Part shown: positions 33,786 to 41,306 of the stretch, piece after piece
Position numbering within the stretch: position 1 is the stretch's first letter
Layout of the letters: every line of letters begins with the position of its first letter
NCBI GenBank assembly: GCA_028281235.1
Contig: JANQKG010000020.1
Span: 1-47,137, forward strand
DNA: 47,137 nucleotides
Source of the DNA: Afifellaceae bacterium
GTDB taxonomy: Bacteria; Pseudomonadota; Alphaproteobacteria; Rhizobiales; Afifellaceae
Direction: 5' to 3'
Position numbers and translations under genes: made by a program
Notes under the pieces: model-generated
Seen by the model: only the letters and a program-made list of their open reading frames with translations
Database searches by the model: none
Told to the model about the DNA's origin: nothing

Positions 33786-33960
33786 TACTTCAGGCTGGCG
33801 ATATAGGCGAGCAGGTCCTGAGCGGATGCGGGTCGGCGAGGAACAGCGCAAGCGCTGCGATCTCGTCGTCGGAGCGCTGCGCGACGCTCTCAAAAGGCGG
33901 CGCCTCTGTCGGCGCTACTGAATGGTGCGCCCTCTTTGCGAAGCGAGCGGGCGCTTGTCC
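33786..33960 (-). pseudogene. Decayed duplicate of the cytochrome c gene
   Basis: About 145 bp closely match the 3' part of the cytochrome c gene at 35467-35784, including the shared block PPFESVAQRSDDEIAALALF. A 34-bp deletion after the C-terminal codons breaks the frame and removes the region with the methionine ligand. The haem-attachment CSSCH is changed to KRAHH. It cannot be a functional cytochrome. Confidence 0.88.
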
Positions 33961-34008
33961 GGCACGGCGGTCCCAGCGGGCTGTCACAGCGGTGCCTGGG
34001 TCAGAACG

Positions 34009-34920
34009 TCAGGCTGATGACGATTGCTTGGTAATGAAGGCTTGCGTCGCGCGCGCTTCCTCTGCGAGCCAATCCAGGAATTTGTCGACTTGAGGCCGGG
34101 TCGCCGCCGAACGTCTTGCCCAGAGTCGATATGGGCAGGGGGAGGCGAGCCCCATGCTGGCCGGATAGGGCAGCGTCAATGCGCCTGAACGCAAGTCTTC
34201 CTCCAAAAGGGACAGCCCACAAAGCATAAAGCCGACTGCGTTCCGCGTTGCATCCAGCGCCAGCCGCGCGTTACGGAATCTTTGCCCCCTTGTCAGGCCG
34301 CTTCGACGCAATCCGAACGCGTTGAACCAAGCTTCCCAATCGGGCTCATCGTCCCGCCTTTGGACATGAAGCAGGGCCACGCCTTCCATCTCCTCTTCGG
34401 CATCATGATGGCCGACCCGCCACATATTCCTCGGATCGCATACGGGCACGAAGAAGTCGCTGAACAGAGGATCGCCTTTCGTGTGGGCGCCTCGCTCTAT
34501 TCGAATATCCGGCGCGCCGACCCGTGAGGGCACATCGCCTTCGCCGTTGATGCAGAACAGAACCTTGGGGTGCGCTTGGCGGAAGGCATGTAAACGTGGC
34601 GCCAGCCAGAGGTCTGCGAAATCGAGGTCCGCCACAATATGAACCGCGGTGGCTTTTTGGAAGTTCAATGCCTCGGTAACGCGATCCAATGTCTGAAAGG
34701 CCAATTGGAGGTCCACGAAGATCTCGGCGAGCTCAGGCGTCGGCCGCGTGCCTTTACGCCCTCGAACAACAAGGTCGGTGTCGAGAAATTCCTCTAATGA
34801 ACGAATGCGCTGCCCGACGGCGGCAGGCGTTATGCCGAGTTCATCGGCGGCTTCGGTCAGCGACCCCTTGCGAATCGCCAGTTCAAGTGCCTGCAACGCT
34901 CTGAGATGGGTCGCCACCAT
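34009..34920 (-). CDS. LysR-family transcriptional regulator (GcvA-like)
   Basis: 303 residues from the ATG at 34920, preceded by AAGGA at good spacing; the open frame starts at 34971. The N-terminal HTH (LRALQALELAIRKGSLTEAADELGITPAAVGQRIRSLE) is followed by a substrate domain of the GcvA/AmpR group. It is divergent from the DUF4242 gene and probably controls it; the intergenic region holds TCTAAC (34957-34962) and GTTAGGA (34982-34988) arms that may be the binding site. The inducer is unknown. Confidence 0.88.
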   Translation of the reverse strand: MVATHLRALQALELAIRKGSLTEAADELGITPAAVGQRIRSLEEFLDTDLVVRGRKGTRPTPELAEIFVDLQLAFQTLDRVTEALNFQKATAVHIVADLDFADLWLAPRLHAFRQAHPKVLFCINGEGDVPSRVGAPDIRIERGAHTKGDPLFSDFFVPVCDPRNMWRVGHHDAEEEMEGVALLHVQRRDDEPDWEAWFNAFGLRRSGLTRGQRFRNARLALDATRNAVGFMLCGLSLLEEDLRSGALTLPYPASMGLASPCPYRLWARRSAATRPQVDKFLDWLAEEARATQAFITKQSSSA

Positions 34921-35039
34921 TGCCCGTCCTTCCGCGCTGTCAGAAACTAAAGATTTTCTAACATTGGTCAAAGAAGATTGAGTTAGGAATTATGGTCCTC
35001 CGCCGCGCATGGTACGCGCACGGCAACAGGAGGACGGAC

Positions 35040-35318
35040 ATGCTGAAACGATACGTCGTTGAGCGCGGCATACCCGGGATCGGAGGGTTCTCGGGCACCG
35101 AGCTATGCGCCGCCGCGCGCGCGTCCAATACGGCACTGGCGGAGATGGAGCCGAAAGTGCAGTGGCAGCACTCCTATATCGCAGGTGACAAGACCTTCTG
35201 CGTCTATCTCGCCGAAAACGAAACGGATATTCGTACACACGCCGAAAAGTCGGGCTTCCCGGTGGATGCAATTACGGAAGTGCACCACATCATCGATCCA
35301 CTGACCGGCAACGACTAA
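35040..35318 (+). CDS. DUF4242 domain protein
   Basis: 92 residues from the ATG at 35040, preceded by AGGAGG. Nearly the whole protein matches DUF4242 (ferredoxin-like fold): KRYVVERGIPGIGG, WQHSYIAGDKTFCVYLAENETDIRTHAEKSGFP, then ITEVHHIIDPLTG. The function of the family is unknown; members resemble small stress-response or nickel/cobalt-related proteins. It is divergent from a LysR regulator. Confidence 0.85.
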   Translation: MLKRYVVERGIPGIGGFSGTELCAAARASNTALAEMEPKVQWQHSYIAGDKTFCVYLAENETDIRTHAEKSGFPVDAITEVHHIIDPLTGND

Positions 35319-35466
35319 CCCGAATGTTCAAACCGAACCCACCATGTGCGGGATTTGCGTGGTGGCTCCACCGATGGCACTTAGCGAGCCGGGCGCTGAC
35401 CTGAGCGTGTGACCCCCCCTCGGTGCGGAGCTCGGCCCCCGAGGCGCACACGGCGAGCCGACAGCG

Positions 35467-35784
35467 CTACTTCAGGCTGGCGATATAGGCGAGCAGGTCC
35501 TGAATCTCCTGCCGGGTCAGGCTCATCTGCGGCATGGGCGGATGCGGATCGGCGAGGAACAGCGCAAGCGCTGCGATCTCGTCGTCGGAGCGTTGCGCGA
35601 CGCTCTCAAAAGGCGGCGCCTCCGTCGTCGCCGTCTGCTGTTCGGAGCTCACTAAATGGCACGACGAGCACCATGTCGTGGCAAGGACCTTTCCGACCGC
35701 CGCGCTGCCCGCCGCCGACGCTTCAAAGGCGTTAAGTGACACGACGCCAAACACGACCACCAGCACAGACAGACAAAGTCGCAT
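35467..35784 (-). CDS. Small exported c-type cytochrome
   Basis: 105 residues. A signal peptide (MRLCLSVLVVVFGVVSLNAFEASA) is followed by a class I cytochrome c domain with the haem motif CSSCH (residues about 39-43) and the candidate axial methionine in PPMPQMS. It is a short periplasmic cytochrome of the type that accompanies oxidases or dehydrogenases. No partner oxidase gene is nearby. A decayed duplicate lies 1.5 kb away (33786-33960) on the other side of the LysR/DUF4242 pair. Confidence 0.9.
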   Translation of the reverse strand: MRLCLSVLVVVFGVVSLNAFEASAAGSAAVGKVLATTWCSSCHLVSSEQQTATTEAPPFESVAQRSDDEIAALALFLADPHPPMPQMSLTRQEIQDLLAYIASLK

Positions 35785-36132
35785 ACGCTCGCCCCCTTCA
35801 ACATGGATAACGACCCGCTAAGACAACCGCGCCTGGAAGGCAACTCAGGCCCTTCCCTAACCGCGTGACCTCGCATGTCGCCGCGGAGATCGCCGCCGAG
35901 GCGCCCGGCCTGGCGCGTCAATCACGGCCGCTTGGCCCCGGATTCCCGCAGATTTCGCCGGCAATTTGGTTGTCGGCCGAAAAACCCGCGCAAATGTTTC
36001 GTTCTTTGTCGGATTGAAGAAACATTTGGGCAACCGCGAAACCATTTTGCCCCTGGCGCGTAAGGAAGCCGAAGCATCGCGTCCCTAGATTTGACGCCAA
36101 TGGAGAGCCGAAAAGGTGCTTGGGAGCGTCAC
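35785..36132. other. Intergenic region with an inverted repeat
   Basis: A 348-bp gap. CAAATGTTTC (35991-36000) and GAAACATTTG (36019-36028) are perfect 10-bp complements around an 18-bp spacer, about 105 bp before the secreted-protein gene at 36133. The sequence is more AT-rich than the flanks. No gene is seen. Confidence 0.55.
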
Positions 36133-36555
36133 ATGATCATCGACACCAAGAAGGCCGTCGCAGCTGCCGCCTTGATCGTCGCCACGGGGGTCGCCGCCGT
36201 TGAGCTGACCCGCAGTCCCGCTTTGGCGGAGTCCAACCCGGTTCAGGCCAACGCGACCTACGCCGTTTCGCGCGTCGTCGCCGCCTTTGACGCCGCCGCT
36301 GACGCACCGCCGATCACACCGATCGGATTTCCCGTCGCTACAAAGGGCGACCTGCCGATCCCGCTTGGCTGCTTTGGTGCTTCGCCCGACGCGCAGGCTG
36401 AATGCATGGACGTCGCTTATGAGGTCCCCTCAAAGCCGAGCATCGTCGTGGAGACCCGCGTCGGCAACACGTCAACCTTGATGCGCATGGATGCCATCAC
36501 TGTTGCGAAGTTTGGCGAGATCTTCGACCGCTCAGAATCCGAAATCGCGCAGTAA
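36133..36555 (+). CDS. Exported protein of unknown function
   Basis: 140 residues from the ATG at 36133, preceded by GGGAG. A signal peptide covers about residues 1-32 (AVAAAALIVATGVAAVEL, cleavage near ALAES). The mature part has two cysteines (CFGASPDAQAEC) that may form a disulfide. I do not recognise a family. A strong terminator follows at 36598-36668. It probably forms its own transcript. Confidence 0.7.
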   Translation: MIIDTKKAVAAAALIVATGVAAVELTRSPALAESNPVQANATYAVSRVVAAFDAAADAPPITPIGFPVATKGDLPIPLGCFGASPDAQAECMDVAYEVPSKPSIVVETRVGNTSTLMRMDAITVAKFGEIFDRSESEIAQ

Positions 36556-36597
36556 AGAGGCGTCAAGCTCACGCGCAGAGTACTCCAGTCCTACTTA

Positions 36598-36668
36598 GCC
36601 GCCGTTGGCCCCGAGACGTTCACCCGCCCCCCCTCAGTCTCGGTCGCCACGGCGGCTTCTTCTTTTCC
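36598..36668 (+). terminator. Rho-independent terminator after the exported-protein gene
   Basis: A two-part stem: GCCGCCG (36598-36604) pairs with CGGCGGC (36650-36656), and inside it CCGAGAC (36611-36617) pairs with GTCTCGG (36637-36643). TTCTTCTTTT follows directly. It ends plus-strand transcription from 36133. Confidence 0.75.
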
Positions 36669-36781
36669 GAAAGCACCACAAAGACGCCGGCAACGGCGTC
36701 AGAGCCTGTTTGAAAACCAACCCCGCGGCGCGGCCGGCATTCTCAAACGGGCTCTCAGGCGATCGGCTTGATTGTGCCTTT

Positions 36782-36801
36782 ATTTAATGATAAAGTTAAA
36801 T
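36782..36801. promoter_or_regulatory. AT-rich palindrome at the arsR-SRPBCC-GST operon start
   Basis: ATTTAA (36782-36787) and TTAAAT (36796-36801) are complementary arms around an 8-bp centre, directly before the ATG at 36803. This is the normal place of an ArsR autoregulatory operator. Confidence 0.45.
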
Positions 36802-36802
36802 A

Positions 36803-37171
36803 ATGAACCTGCAACATTCGAGCAACGTGGGCGCGGTTGCGGATGTGTTCGCTGCTTTGTCCGACCCGCACCGCCTGGCCATTGTTGAACGCCTGATCGC
36901 TGAGGGGGACAAGACCGTCGGCGAACTGAGTGCACCGTTTGAGATTTCCGGACCGGCGATCTCTCGGCACCTTGCGGTGCTTGAAACCGCCGGCCTTATC
37001 GAGCGGCGCGTCAACCGGCAATGGCGCGTGTGTCGCGTGCGCCGCGATGCGTTCACCGTGGTCGAAGACTGGGTCGAGCGCCAACGCCGCTTCTGGAACG
37101 CCGCCATCGACCGCCTGGAGCAGCATCTTGAGCGGCAATCTGACAAAGACAGCCAAGGAGGCGAAGAATGA
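36803..37171 (+). CDS. ArsR-family transcriptional regulator
   Basis: 122 residues, a winged-helix domain at about 8-95 (FAALSDPHRLAIVERL, then FEISGPAISRHLAVLETAGLIERR). It belongs to the group found in operons with SRPBCC proteins. No metal-binding cysteine pair is present. It overlaps the next gene by 4 bp (ATGA) and probably represses its own three-gene operon (regulator, SRPBCC, GST). Confidence 0.9.
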   Translation: MNLQHSSNVGAVADVFAALSDPHRLAIVERLIAEGDKTVGELSAPFEISGPAISRHLAVLETAGLIERRVNRQWRVCRVRRDAFTVVEDWVERQRRFWNAAIDRLEQHLERQSDKDSQGGEE

Positions 37172-37617
37172 ACGTGGCGACCGCCGAAGACCACGTCCTG
37201 GAGATTGAGCGACGGCTGAACGCCGAGCCGGACCGGGTCTTTGCCGCCTGGATCGAGCCCGACCAGATGGCTGAGTGGTTTGGCCCCGGCAATATGACGA
37301 TCCCCCATTCCAGCGCCGACGCACGGGTCGGCGGCGCATGGTCGGTGACGATGCGCAATGAAGGAGGCCACGAGCGGATCGTCGGTGGGGTCTATCGCGA
37401 GATCGACCGGCCGAAACGGCTTGTCTTCACCTGGGGATGGCTGGTCGACGGTCAGCCCGGCAAGGAGACGGAGGTCGCTGTCGACTTCATCGCCGACGGC
37501 GACGGCACGCTGATGCGGCTGACGCAACGCGGCTTTGACACCGCGGAGAACCGCGACATGCACAACAAGGGATGGAGCTACTCGTTCGACGGCCTGGCGC
37601 GCCTCGTCGAAGCCTGA
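37168..37617 (+). CDS. SRPBCC (AHSA1-like) domain protein
   Basis: 149 residues with the AHSA1/CalC-like START fold: LEIERRLNAEPDRVFAAWIEPDQMAEWFGP, then GGAWSVTMRNEGG and RLVFTWGW. Proteins of this type bind small hydrophobic ligands; a catalytic role is not established. It is translationally coupled to the ArsR gene and followed after 27 bp by a GST gene. Confidence 0.88.
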   Translation: MNVATAEDHVLEIERRLNAEPDRVFAAWIEPDQMAEWFGPGNMTIPHSSADARVGGAWSVTMRNEGGHERIVGGVYREIDRPKRLVFTWGWLVDGQPGKETEVAVDFIADGDGTLMRLTQRGFDTAENRDMHNKGWSYSFDGLARLVEA

Positions 37618-37644
37618 CGCTAAAAACCAACGGAGGATTCAAGC

Positions 37645-38271
37645 ATGCCCGATCTGAACATTATCGGGGTGCCGCAGAGCACCTATGTCCGCGTCGTGCG
37701 CATGGCGGCGGAGGAAAAAGGCGTCCCCTACGCCTTCGATCCGCAGCCGCCGCACTCAGACCCCGTCACGGCCGTACATCCCTTCGGCAAGGTTCCGGTG
37801 ATGCGCCACGGCGACGTGGAGCTCTGTGAATCGCGCGCGATCGCCTCCTATATCGACAACACCTTCGACGGCCCCGCCCTCATGCCGAAAGAACCGGCCG
37901 CTGCGGCGCGCGCCGAGCAGTGGATCTCGATCGTCAATACGATCATGGATCAATCGTTGGTGCGCCGCTATTTCCTGGCCGGCTACGTGTTTCCGCAGCG
38001 TGAGGGCCGTGAACCGGACGCCACCGTGATCAGCGAGGTGATGCCCGATGTGGAACGCCAGCTCAGCGTGATTGAGGACAGCCTGGCGAAGTCCGACTAT
38101 CTCAGCGGTGACGGCTTTTCGCTGGCCGACATCAACCTCATGCCGATCCTCTTCTATCTGAAGGGAACGTCGGAGGCCGGCGCCCGCATCGACAATTCCG
38201 AGACGCTGACCAAGTATTTTGAGCGGAACGTCGCCCGCCCGAGCTTCGCCGCCACCATGCCACCGACCTGA
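37645..38271 (+). CDS. Glutathione S-transferase family protein
   Basis: 208 residues. The N-terminal thioredoxin-like domain (1-80) has the cis-Pro loop FGKVPVM and ELCESRAIASYI; the C-terminal helical domain is about 90-205. The first-helix residue is Ser or Tyr in PQSTYVRVVR, fitting a Ser/Tyr-type GST. It would conjugate glutathione to electrophiles or act as a chaperone. It is last in the ArsR-SRPBCC-GST operon; GGAGG precedes the ATG. Confidence 0.88.
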   Translation: MPDLNIIGVPQSTYVRVVRMAAEEKGVPYAFDPQPPHSDPVTAVHPFGKVPVMRHGDVELCESRAIASYIDNTFDGPALMPKEPAAAARAEQWISIVNTIMDQSLVRRYFLAGYVFPQREGREPDATVISEVMPDVERQLSVIEDSLAKSDYLSGDGFSLADINLMPILFYLKGTSEAGARIDNSETLTKYFERNVARPSFAATMPPT

Positions 38272-38291
38272 GTTGTGCGCGATCGGATAAT

Positions 38292-38312
38292 GGGGCCGCG
38301 ATCTGCGGCCCC
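38292..38312. terminator. GC-rich hairpin between convergent genes
   Basis: GGGGCCGC and GCGGCCCC are perfect 8-bp complements around GATCT, between the GST gene and the convergent His-rich gene. There is no T-tract, so it is only a possible bidirectional transcription end. Confidence 0.4.
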
Positions 38313-38343
38313 GGCGCCTTCAGGTTTCGGCTAACGGCTTGCG

Positions 38344-38688
38344 TCAGTAGCGATAGAAATGCCGATGATGGCGACGCTGCTGCTTATAGCCCCACTCATA
38401 ATGGCGCCGCGTGAAGTGCGGATGCCCGAAATAGAATTGCGGATAGCCGAAAGCGCGGTGGCGTTTGCGGACGTGCGGATGATGGCGCCGGTGGAAGCCG
38501 TGGCGCTTGAAGTGCCGTTTGTGGCCCCAATGGCGCTTATGCCGGACGGTTTCGATTTGGCCGCCGGTGCCGGACTGCACCAAAGCCGGCGAGATGCGCG
38601 CCGGCGCAGCCTGGCTTGAGGATAAAGGCATCACGGCGGCGCCGGCGGTCAGCGCCGCGGCAAGGGCTATAGGGATCGATCGCTGCAT
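38344..38688 (-). CDS. Exported His/Arg-rich small protein
   Basis: 114 residues. A signal peptide (residues 1-27, ending SSSQAA) precedes a mature part dominated by His, Arg and aromatic residues (HKRHWGHKRHFKRHGFHRRH and a Tyr-rich tail). GGAG lies 6 nt before the ATG. Such proteins are frequent in Hyphomicrobiales; metal binding is inferred from composition only. No family is recognised. Confidence 0.72.
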   Translation of the reverse strand: MQRSIPIALAAALTAGAAVMPLSSSQAAPARISPALVQSGTGGQIETVRHKRHWGHKRHFKRHGFHRRHHPHVRKRHRAFGYPQFYFGHPHFTRRHYEWGYKQQRRHHRHFYRY

Positions 38689-38901
38689 TGGTCACTCCAT
38701 GACAATCAAGTGTGCGCTCCCTCTCGCCATAGATAAGCGCCGGTGGGCGATTTTGGTTCGCCCATCACCATGAATTGAGACGCCCGCCGCGCGCGTTCAC
38801 GACGAATTCGCTGAGTTCTGCGCTCACACGTCGCGCATCGATTACGCTCGACCGATTGCCGCCGAACCACTGCGCGATAAGATGGCGACAGGAGGCGCAC
38901 A

Positions 38902-39735
38902 ATGATCCTGTCGGCGAAGGCATTCCTCATCGCGGCCCTGTTCGCAATTCTTGCGCAGCCGGCCTTTGCGCAGATCACGCAAAGCCGCTGCCTGGCGATC
39001 GCCCAGTCTGCGCCGAAGACCGTGCCGGTCGCGTTTATCCCCGCGCAGGAAGGCATGCAGCCGCCGGCGGCTGAAGAGGTGTCGATCCGCTTCGTCGGGC
39101 ACTCGACCTTTCTCATCACCAGCCCGGCCGGCGTGACCATCGCCACCGATTATAATGGCTATGCCGGCGGCGTTATTCCGCGCGTCGTCACCATGAACCA
39201 GGCGCACAGCTCGCACTGGACCAACGACATCCATCCCGACATCGAACACGTGCTGCGCGGCTGGAACCCCGAAGGCGGCAAGGCGGAGCACAATGTCACT
39301 GTCGACGACGTCATCATCCGCAACGTGACGACCGACATCCGCCGCGGCTTCGATCTGGAAGGCGGCGGCTTTCGCATCCCCGACGGCAACTCCATCTTCA
39401 TCTTCGAGACGGCGCAGCTCTGCATCGGCCATGTCGGACATCTGCACCACCGCCTGGCGGACGAGGACCTCTCCTTCATCGGCCAGCTCGATGTGGTGAT
39501 GGTGCCGGTCGATGGCTCCTACACGATGAGCCAGGCGGCAATGGTTGACACGCTGCAGATCGTGAAGGCGCGGCTCGTGCTGCCGATGCACTATTTCGGC
39601 GCGGCCACGCTGCAGCGCTTCCTCGGTCATCTCGGCGAAACGTTCGAGGTGGAGATCAACCCAACGCCGGAAACCATCGTGTCGGTGCGCAACCTGCCGC
39701 AGACGCCGACCGTTCTCGTGCTGCCTGGGTTCTGA
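38902..39735 (+). CDS. Exported metallo-beta-lactamase-fold protein (UlaG-like) with altered metal site
   Basis: 277 residues. A signal peptide (MILSAKAFLIAALFAILAQP, AFA) precedes an MBL fold (about 60-270): FVGHSTFLITSPAGVTIATD, GHVGHLHHR, VVMVPVDGSYTM and LVLPMHYFG. The HxHxDH metal motif is replaced by QAHSSH in MNQAHSSHW, while later His and Asp ligands (GHVGH, VPVDG, PMHYF) remain. It may bind one metal or none. Location is periplasmic. AGGAGG precedes the ATG. Confidence 0.82.
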   Translation: MILSAKAFLIAALFAILAQPAFAQITQSRCLAIAQSAPKTVPVAFIPAQEGMQPPAAEEVSIRFVGHSTFLITSPAGVTIATDYNGYAGGVIPRVVTMNQAHSSHWTNDIHPDIEHVLRGWNPEGGKAEHNVTVDDVIIRNVTTDIRRGFDLEGGGFRIPDGNSIFIFETAQLCIGHVGHLHHRLADEDLSFIGQLDVVMVPVDGSYTMSQAAMVDTLQIVKARLVLPMHYFGAATLQRFLGHLGETFEVEINPTPETIVSVRNLPQTPTVLVLPGF

Positions 39736-39782
39736 AGCACGATCCCGAAACGCATGTCCTGACGTTGACCGCGGCGGTCGCT

Positions 39783-39862
39783 CCCCGGATTGCGCTTCGC
39801 TCCATCCGGGCTACGCGGCCCATTCGTAGCCCGCATGAAGCGAAGCGAAATGCGGGGCTCAC
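39783..39862. repeat. Pair of short palindromic repeats (CCGGATTGCGCTTCG type)
   Basis: CCCCGGATTGCGCTTCG with CTCCATCCGGGCTACG (39783-39815), then CGTAGCCCGCATGAAGCG with AAATGCGGGGCTCACG (39825-39862). The same sequence types occur at 13793-13825 and 40058-40096. They are noncoding. Confidence 0.8.
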
Positions 39863-39878
39863 GCGCGTACTTTTCTCC

Positions 39879-39986
39879 TTTGTCATCCCGCAAAGCGCGT
39901 CAGCGCTTGTGCGGGACCCGTAGCCACCGGTTCGGCGTAGGTGTTCATGGGTCCCGGTCTCGTCCTTCGGCCGAACCGGGATGACG
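39879..39986. repeat. REP/MITE-like palindromic repeat, TGTCATCCCGG family, copy C
   Basis: About 108 bp bounded by TTTGTCATCCCG and ACCGGGATGACGGA, with inner GTGCGGGACCCGTAGCCAC and ATGGGTCCCGGTCTCG. Compared with copies A and B the inner parts are in the opposite order, so it is inserted in the other orientation. Confidence 0.8.
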
Positions 39987-40019
39987 GACGAGAGAATCTG
40001 CCAGGGCTGCCACGGCATT

Positions 40020-40100
40020 TGGCCCTCCCTTGAGGGGGAGGGTATCGGGCCGCGGCTCGTAGCCCGCATGAAGCGTGAGCGAAATGCGGGGCTTACTTGC
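40020..40100. repeat. Further palindromic repeats before the SIMPL gene end
   Basis: CCCTCCC / GGGGAGGG (about 40023-40042), then CGTAGCCCGCATGAAGCGTG with AAATGCGGGGCTTAC (40058-40096). With the two entries above these fill the 372-bp gap 39736-40107, which has no gene. Confidence 0.75.
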
Positions 40101-40107
40101 ACACGCC

Positions 40108-40842
40108 TCAGTTCCTGAGCCGCCAGGACACGGAGACCTGCGCGCGGAAGGTTAGCTCGCCGCTTTCGATCGGCACCGCTGCGTCCTCCGCCATCGGCAT
40201 GGCGGCGCGCATCTCAAATGTCTGCGGCCGATGCGCGATGCTCTCCTCAATGCGAACGACCGGCCCGAGCGTGACGCCCGCGGCCTCGGCATAAAGCTCA
40301 GCTTTGCGGAGCGCATCGGCCATGGCCACGCCGCGTGCTTCGTCTTCAAGCGGCTGAGGATCGGCGACCCCGAAATTCGGCCCCGACACGGAATTGGCCC
40401 CGAGCGTAACGCTGACGTCGAGGATGGCGCCGACACGCGTCAGATCGCGGATGCGCGCGGTGAGATTGTTACGTACGCGATAGCCGAGGATCTCCGGCCT
40501 GAACGGCACGGAATGATCGTAATTGCGCGGCGGCTGCGACATGATCGGCTGCACGGAGAAGCCTGATGTCTGCAGGTCGCGCGATTCAATACCCTCCGCC
40601 TTCAGCGCGTCGATCACTTCGGTCATGGCCGCGCTGTTGGCGGCAAGCGCTGCGCTGGCGCGCGCATCCTCGCTGACCACGCCGAGCGTAATCGTCGCCA
40701 TGTCGGGCGGCGCCTGAACCAGCCCCTCCCCGGCCATCACCATAATACGCTGCCGCGGCGGGCCCTCCTGCGCGGCGGCCATGGTGACCGGCGGTAGACA
40801 AAGGGCTGCGGCGACGAGAAGCGTGCCGATCTGAGCTCTCAT
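40108..40842 (-). CDS. Exported SIMPL-domain (DUF541) protein
   Basis: 244 residues from the ATG at 40842. A signal peptide covers 1-25 (LLVAAALCLPPVTMAAAQ). The SIMPL domain follows (about 30-244): VMAGEGLVQAPPDMATITLGVVSEDARASAAL, DLQTSGFSVQPIM and GYRVRNNLTARI. E. coli YggE is a member and helps resist oxidative stress; the molecular role is unknown. The protein is probably periplasmic. The open frame runs further upstream but lacks similarity. Confidence 0.9.
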   Translation of the reverse strand: MRAQIGTLLVAAALCLPPVTMAAAQEGPPRQRIMVMAGEGLVQAPPDMATITLGVVSEDARASAALAANSAAMTEVIDALKAEGIESRDLQTSGFSVQPIMSQPPRNYDHSVPFRPEILGYRVRNNLTARIRDLTRVGAILDVSVTLGANSVSGPNFGVADPQPLEDEARGVAMADALRKAELYAEAAGVTLGPVVRIEESIAHRPQTFEMRAAMPMAEDAAVPIESGELTFRAQVSVSWRLRN

Positions 40843-40948
40843 GACGAAACCTCGCAAAAGAATGCTGTTCGCTCCCCGCCATGGCCAAGAAATGCGGCGG
40901 CGGCAAGATCGACGGGGGCCGTAATCCCGGGCGCAGCCGCCGGCCGGC

Positions 40949-40977
40949 TTGCTCAAGGGGCGCGAACAACGTACGTC
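40949..40977 (+). promoter_or_regulatory. Candidate tRNA promoter
   Basis: TTGCTC (40949-40954) and TACGTC (40972-40977) are separated by 17 bp, giving a start near 40984, at the 5' end of the tRNA. It is a modest match to the sigma-70 consensus. Confidence 0.4.
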
Positions 40978-40984
40978 GGGGCGG

Positions 40985-41060
40985 GGGTCCGTAGCTCAAT
41001 GGTTAGAGCCGACGGCTCATAACCGTCTGGTTGCAGGTTCGAGTCCTGCCGGACCCACCA
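40985..41060 (+). tRNA. tRNA with anticodon CAT (tRNA-Ile2 or elongator tRNA-Met)
   Basis: The 76-nt cloverleaf is complete, including an encoded CCA: acceptor GGGTCCG/CGGACCC, D arm GCTC/GAGC, anticodon stem GACGG/CCGTC with loop CTCATAA, variable loop TGGTT, T arm GCAGG/CCTGC with TTCGAGT. The anticodon is CAT. The variable loop and stem look more like lysidine-modified tRNA-Ile2 (which reads AUA) than elongator Met, but sequence alone does not settle it. It has no initiator features (it has a paired position 1:72). Confidence 0.95.
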
Positions 41061-41306
41061 TTTCTCGCCTTTGGCGTTCCAGGCCGCACCAACCGCAAAG
41101 CTCGTCGCTGCTCTTTGGTATGTTTCCTCCAGCCCTACTAATAATCCGCTCCAACGACCAATCGCAGGGCCATGGGAGAACACCAGGAAAACCGGCACGC
41201 CTCCGGGCAGCAGCGAAGCTAATGGTGTCGGGCACCAGAAACTCGCTTAGGGCGGCAATGCCGTATTATGTTGCTGCGGGTTGAGTCATCGAAACCAAGG
41301 CCGCTG

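Noticed and set aside
40953-41235. Minus-strand ORFs across the tRNA, one ending in MVGPAGLEPATRRL
   Set aside because: This peptide is the well-known false translation of the antisense strand of a tRNA gene; the tRNA at 40985-41060 explains the sequence.
41061-41306. Attachment-site duplicate of the tRNA 3' end
   Set aside because: I looked for a second copy of the T arm and acceptor sequence on both sides of the HEPN gene and found none, so integration at this tRNA is only a suspicion.
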